From Natrarchaeobius oligotrophus (GTDB lineage: Archaea > Halobacteriota > Halobacteria > Halobacteriales > Natrialbaceae): a DNA stretch of 64,000 nucleotides. The notes beneath the pieces are model-generated. The model did no database searches. It worked only from the letters and a program-made list of their open reading frames with translations, and was not told the origin of the DNA. Location: assembly GCF_003841465.1 (NCBI RefSeq), contig NZ_REFZ01000015.1, forward strand, positions 1 through 64,000. The letters run 5' to 3'. Shown one piece after another: positions 62,132-64,000 of the stretch; the stretch's first letter is position 1; each line of letters opens with the position of its first letter. The position numbers and the translations under genes were made by a program.

Positions 62132-63478
62132 TCAGTCGTCGTCCGCTTCTTCGGCCGCCTCCGCGTACGCCTCGACGTCCGGGTTGGCGAGCGGGTGCCG
62201 GTCCATGACGCCGTCCTCGCCGGGTAACGTCCGAGCGCCGAGGACGCCCTCGTCGGCGTCGTGGACCTCCTCCCACTCCGAGTAGTAGTTCCCGAGTTCG
62301 CGCTCGGGATCGTACAGCTCGAGTTCGTCCACAGGAAACGAGGCCAGATCGCCGGTGTCCGTCGAGATGCTGACGTCGCCGCCGACGAACGCGTTCAGGT
62401 AGATGCTCGTCGCGGGTGCGCCGTTAACGATGTATCGCGCCGACGATTCGAACCGGTTCAGTTCGAACCGGTCGATGTACGAGCCGTCCTGATTCGACCG
62501 AACGGTGCCGTAGATCTCGCAGCCGGTCACATGCGCATCGTACGCGCTCCTGATGTCGATCGCGAGGTCGGAGTCGGGTTTCGACTCGATCACGCAGTCT
62601 TCGAGCGCGCCGCTTCCGGTGACGTTGACACCCGATTTGAGCTCGCACCGACGCAACAGTACGCCGTTCAGACCAACCGTTCCCTCGATCGTGCTGTCGA
62701 GGACGTAGCCGTTTCGGCTCTTGAGATCTCTGTAGAACAGACACCGCCGTCCGGCGATCGACCGACCGGAGACGTCCCCGTAGAAGCGACAGTCGACCGG
62801 TTCGATCTCGTGTGAGAGGTCGTCGTTGAAGACGCTCTCGTGGGCGGTCGTCGGCCCGCCGAACGAGCCGTTGACCGTACAGTAGTTCGCGTCGATCGTC
62901 GCCTCGTCCTCCTCGTAGTCGCCCTCGTCGCCCATTCGGGTGTACTCGAGATCCGCCGGTATCTCGAGCGTCGCGTTCCAGAACCCCGGCGCGCCGTCTT
63001 CCGGGCGAAAGTGTGCGTTCCCCCGGACGACGAACGACGACTCGTCGGGCATCTCGATCTCGATCACCGTCTCGTCGGCCGACGCCCCGACGTACGTGTA
63101 CGTTTTCGTCAGGATCTCCCCCTCGAAGTCGGCGTATTCGGCCGACTGTTTGACCGAGTACCTCCCCGATTCGAGGCCGATCACGTCTCCGGACTCGAGC
63201 GAGTCGTACGCCTCCTGGAGCGTCTCGTAATCCGCCTCGTCGCTCGAGCCGACGACGAAGTCGGGTTCGGGCGGCTCCGGACCGCCGTTGCTCTCTCCGT
63301 TTTCATCGTCTCCGCCTTCGTCGTCGTCGTTTCCGTTTCCATCACCGTTTCCGCCGCCGTTGCCGGTCGAGTCGTCCGGCTCGTCGTCGAGGCACCCTGC
63401 GAGTCCGGCTATCGCGGCGCTCGAGCCGAGGACGAACGAGCGCCGGCGCAGCCGATCAAACTCCGATAGTTCCCACAT
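62132..63478 (-). CDS. Tat lipoprotein with right-handed beta-helix fold
   Basis: 448 residues. LRRRSFVLGSSAAIAGLAGC is a Tat signal with lipobox, Cys29 being lipidated. A 35-residue Gly/Asn/Asp-rich linker follows. The body begins DEADYETLQEAYDSLESGDVIGLESGRY, the usual start of pectate-lyase-like (NosD-like) beta-helices, and continues in stacked turns (NGVLLRRCELKSGVNVTGSG, YDAHVTGCEIYGTVRS). No catalytic triad seen. Extracellular; may bind polysaccharide. Confidence 0.8.
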   Translation of the reverse strand: MWELSEFDRLRRRSFVLGSSAAIAGLAGCLDDEPDDSTGNGGGNGDGNGNDDDEGGDDENGESNGGPEPPEPDFVVGSSDEADYETLQEAYDSLESGDVIGLESGRYSVKQSAEYADFEGEILTKTYTYVGASADETVIEIEMPDESSFVVRGNAHFRPEDGAPGFWNATLEIPADLEYTRMGDEGDYEEDEATIDANYCTVNGSFGGPTTAHESVFNDDLSHEIEPVDCRFYGDVSGRSIAGRRCLFYRDLKSRNGYVLDSTIEGTVGLNGVLLRRCELKSGVNVTGSGALEDCVIESKPDSDLAIDIRSAYDAHVTGCEIYGTVRSNQDGSYIDRFELNRFESSARYIVNGAPATSIYLNAFVGGDVSISTDTGDLASFPVDELELYDPERELGNYYSEWEEVHDADEGVLGARTLPGEDGVMDRHPLANPDVEAYAEAAEEADDD

Positions 63479-63500
63479 AACTTCTCGAAGTGACGAATAA

Positions 63501-63508
63501 GTAATAAA
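63501..63508 (-). promoter_or_regulatory. TATA box of beta-helix lipoprotein gene
   Basis: TTTATTAC on the minus strand lies 22-30 nt before the ATG at 63478, consistent with a leaderless transcript. Confidence 0.5.
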
Positions 63509-63583
63509 CTTTGTTCGTTGAGACGAACCGTCGTCACCGACGCACAACGTTAACAATGCGTCGACCTAACCCGCTGTAAAGGA

Positions 63584-64000
63584 ATGCCGACCGGGCCACA
63601 GCTTCCCGGCGTCGAGCGATCCGACGCCGAGGACCGAATCGTCTGCCACGTCGACGCGGACTGCTTCTACGCGTCCTGCGAGCGGCTTCGCGAGCCCGAA
63701 CTCCGGGGAGAGCCCGTCGTCGTCGGGATGGGATACGAACCCGGCGAGACCGTCGGTGCCGTCGCAACCGCCAGCTACGAGGCCCGCGAGTTTGGCGTCG
63801 AGAGCGCCCAAGCAATCTCCACCGCGCTCGAGCGCCTCCCCCGTCGCGCCACGTTCGACGCGGACGACGCGGATCTCGAACGGCAGGAGACGGGCCACTA
63901 TCGCCCGGTCGATATGGACTTCTACGAATCGGTGGCCGCCGACGTCCGGGAGATCCTCCACGACTGTGCCGACGTCGTCCGGGAGGTGAGCATCGACGAG
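63584..64000 (+). CDS. dinB: DNA polymerase IV (Y-family), N-terminal part
   Basis: 139 residues are visible; the gene runs off the window. The fingers/palm region is clear: IVCHVDADCFYASCERLREPE, VVVGMGYEPGETVGAVATASYEAREFGV, VDMDFYESVAADVREIL and the catalytic SIDE at the very end (VREVSIDE). It performs translesion DNA synthesis. ATG 63584 (MPTGPQLPGVE) gives a normal start. It is divergent from the beta-helix lipoprotein. Confidence 0.93.
   Translation, partial: MPTGPQLPGVERSDAEDRIVCHVDADCFYASCERLREPELRGEPVVVGMGYEPGETVGAVATASYEAREFGVESAQAISTALERLPRRATFDADDADLERQETGHYRPVDMDFYESVAADVREILHDCADVVREVSIDE

Noticed and set aside
1-64000. Prophage, CRISPR-Cas or known defence island
   Set aside because: No integrase, capsid, terminase, Cas or toxin-antitoxin gene was seen; the only mobile-element trace is the transposase fossil at 670-868.

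Overview
The window is a gene-dense, high-GC stretch of an extremely halophilic archaeon (class Halobacteria). The evidence is the strongly acidic proteins, Tat lipoproteins with an R-R motif and lipobox, a PGF-CTERM protein, HTH-10 (Bat-like) and DUF7344-type regulators, a haloarchaeal gas-vesicle cluster, archaeal XPB/Bax1, transcription factor S and RibL, and AT-rich TATA-like boxes 20-30 nt before many start codons (leaderless transcripts). A member of the Natrialbales such as Haloterrigena/Natrinema is plausible, but I cannot fix the genus. No rRNA, tRNA or CRISPR array was recognised.

Layout. 1-2.85 kb is an AT-richer, disturbed margin: a truncated APC permease, the decayed 3' end of an IS1595/ISH4-type transposase, a DUF7344-receiver regulator and an HTH-10 regulator. 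2.85-11.4 kb is a menaquinone operon (menB, menA, menC, menE) interrupted between menB and menA by three exported proteins: a DyP-like heme-peroxidase-fold lipoprotein, a lipoprotein with an 83-residue His/Asp repeat, and a cohesin-like PGF-CTERM protein. This three-gene module is the best candidate in the window for a little-described system, probably in metal handling. 11.6-18 kb has a monothiol glutaredoxin, a conserved haloarchaeal protein, a large acidic PRC-barrel/helix-hairpin-helix protein and a two-subunit molybdenum hydroxylase. 18.8-30.8 kb holds wecB, a PAPS-reductase-like protein, small membrane proteins, an aldo/keto reductase, a geranylgeranyl-reductase-family flavoprotein, a PAC2 protein, an RNA m5C methyltransferase with a PUA-like partner, and a hydrolase, followed by Bax1. 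30.9-36 kb pairs XPB with Bax1 and carries divergent grpE-dnaK.

38.3-45.8 kb is a complete minimal gas-vesicle locus: gvpF-G-H-(I position)-J-K-L-M on the minus strand and gvpA-N-O on the plus strand, without gvpC, gvpD or gvpE. A 17-bp sequence is shared by the two upstream regions. 46-64 kb is mostly housekeeping: a glutamate-cysteine-ligase-like protein, cofD (F420) with a dihydrouridine-synthase-like gene, a DHH/RecJ-like nuclease, a JAMM desampylase, ribL, a beta-propeller lipoprotein, ilvD, a beta-RFAP-synthase-like GHMP protein, a RecA-fold protein with a broken Walker A, a coiled-coil zinc-ribbon protein, transcription factor S, a beta-helix lipoprotein and the start of dinB at the right edge.

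All names are from reading the translations and motifs; no database search was run. DUF numbers are recalled and should be treated as provisional.
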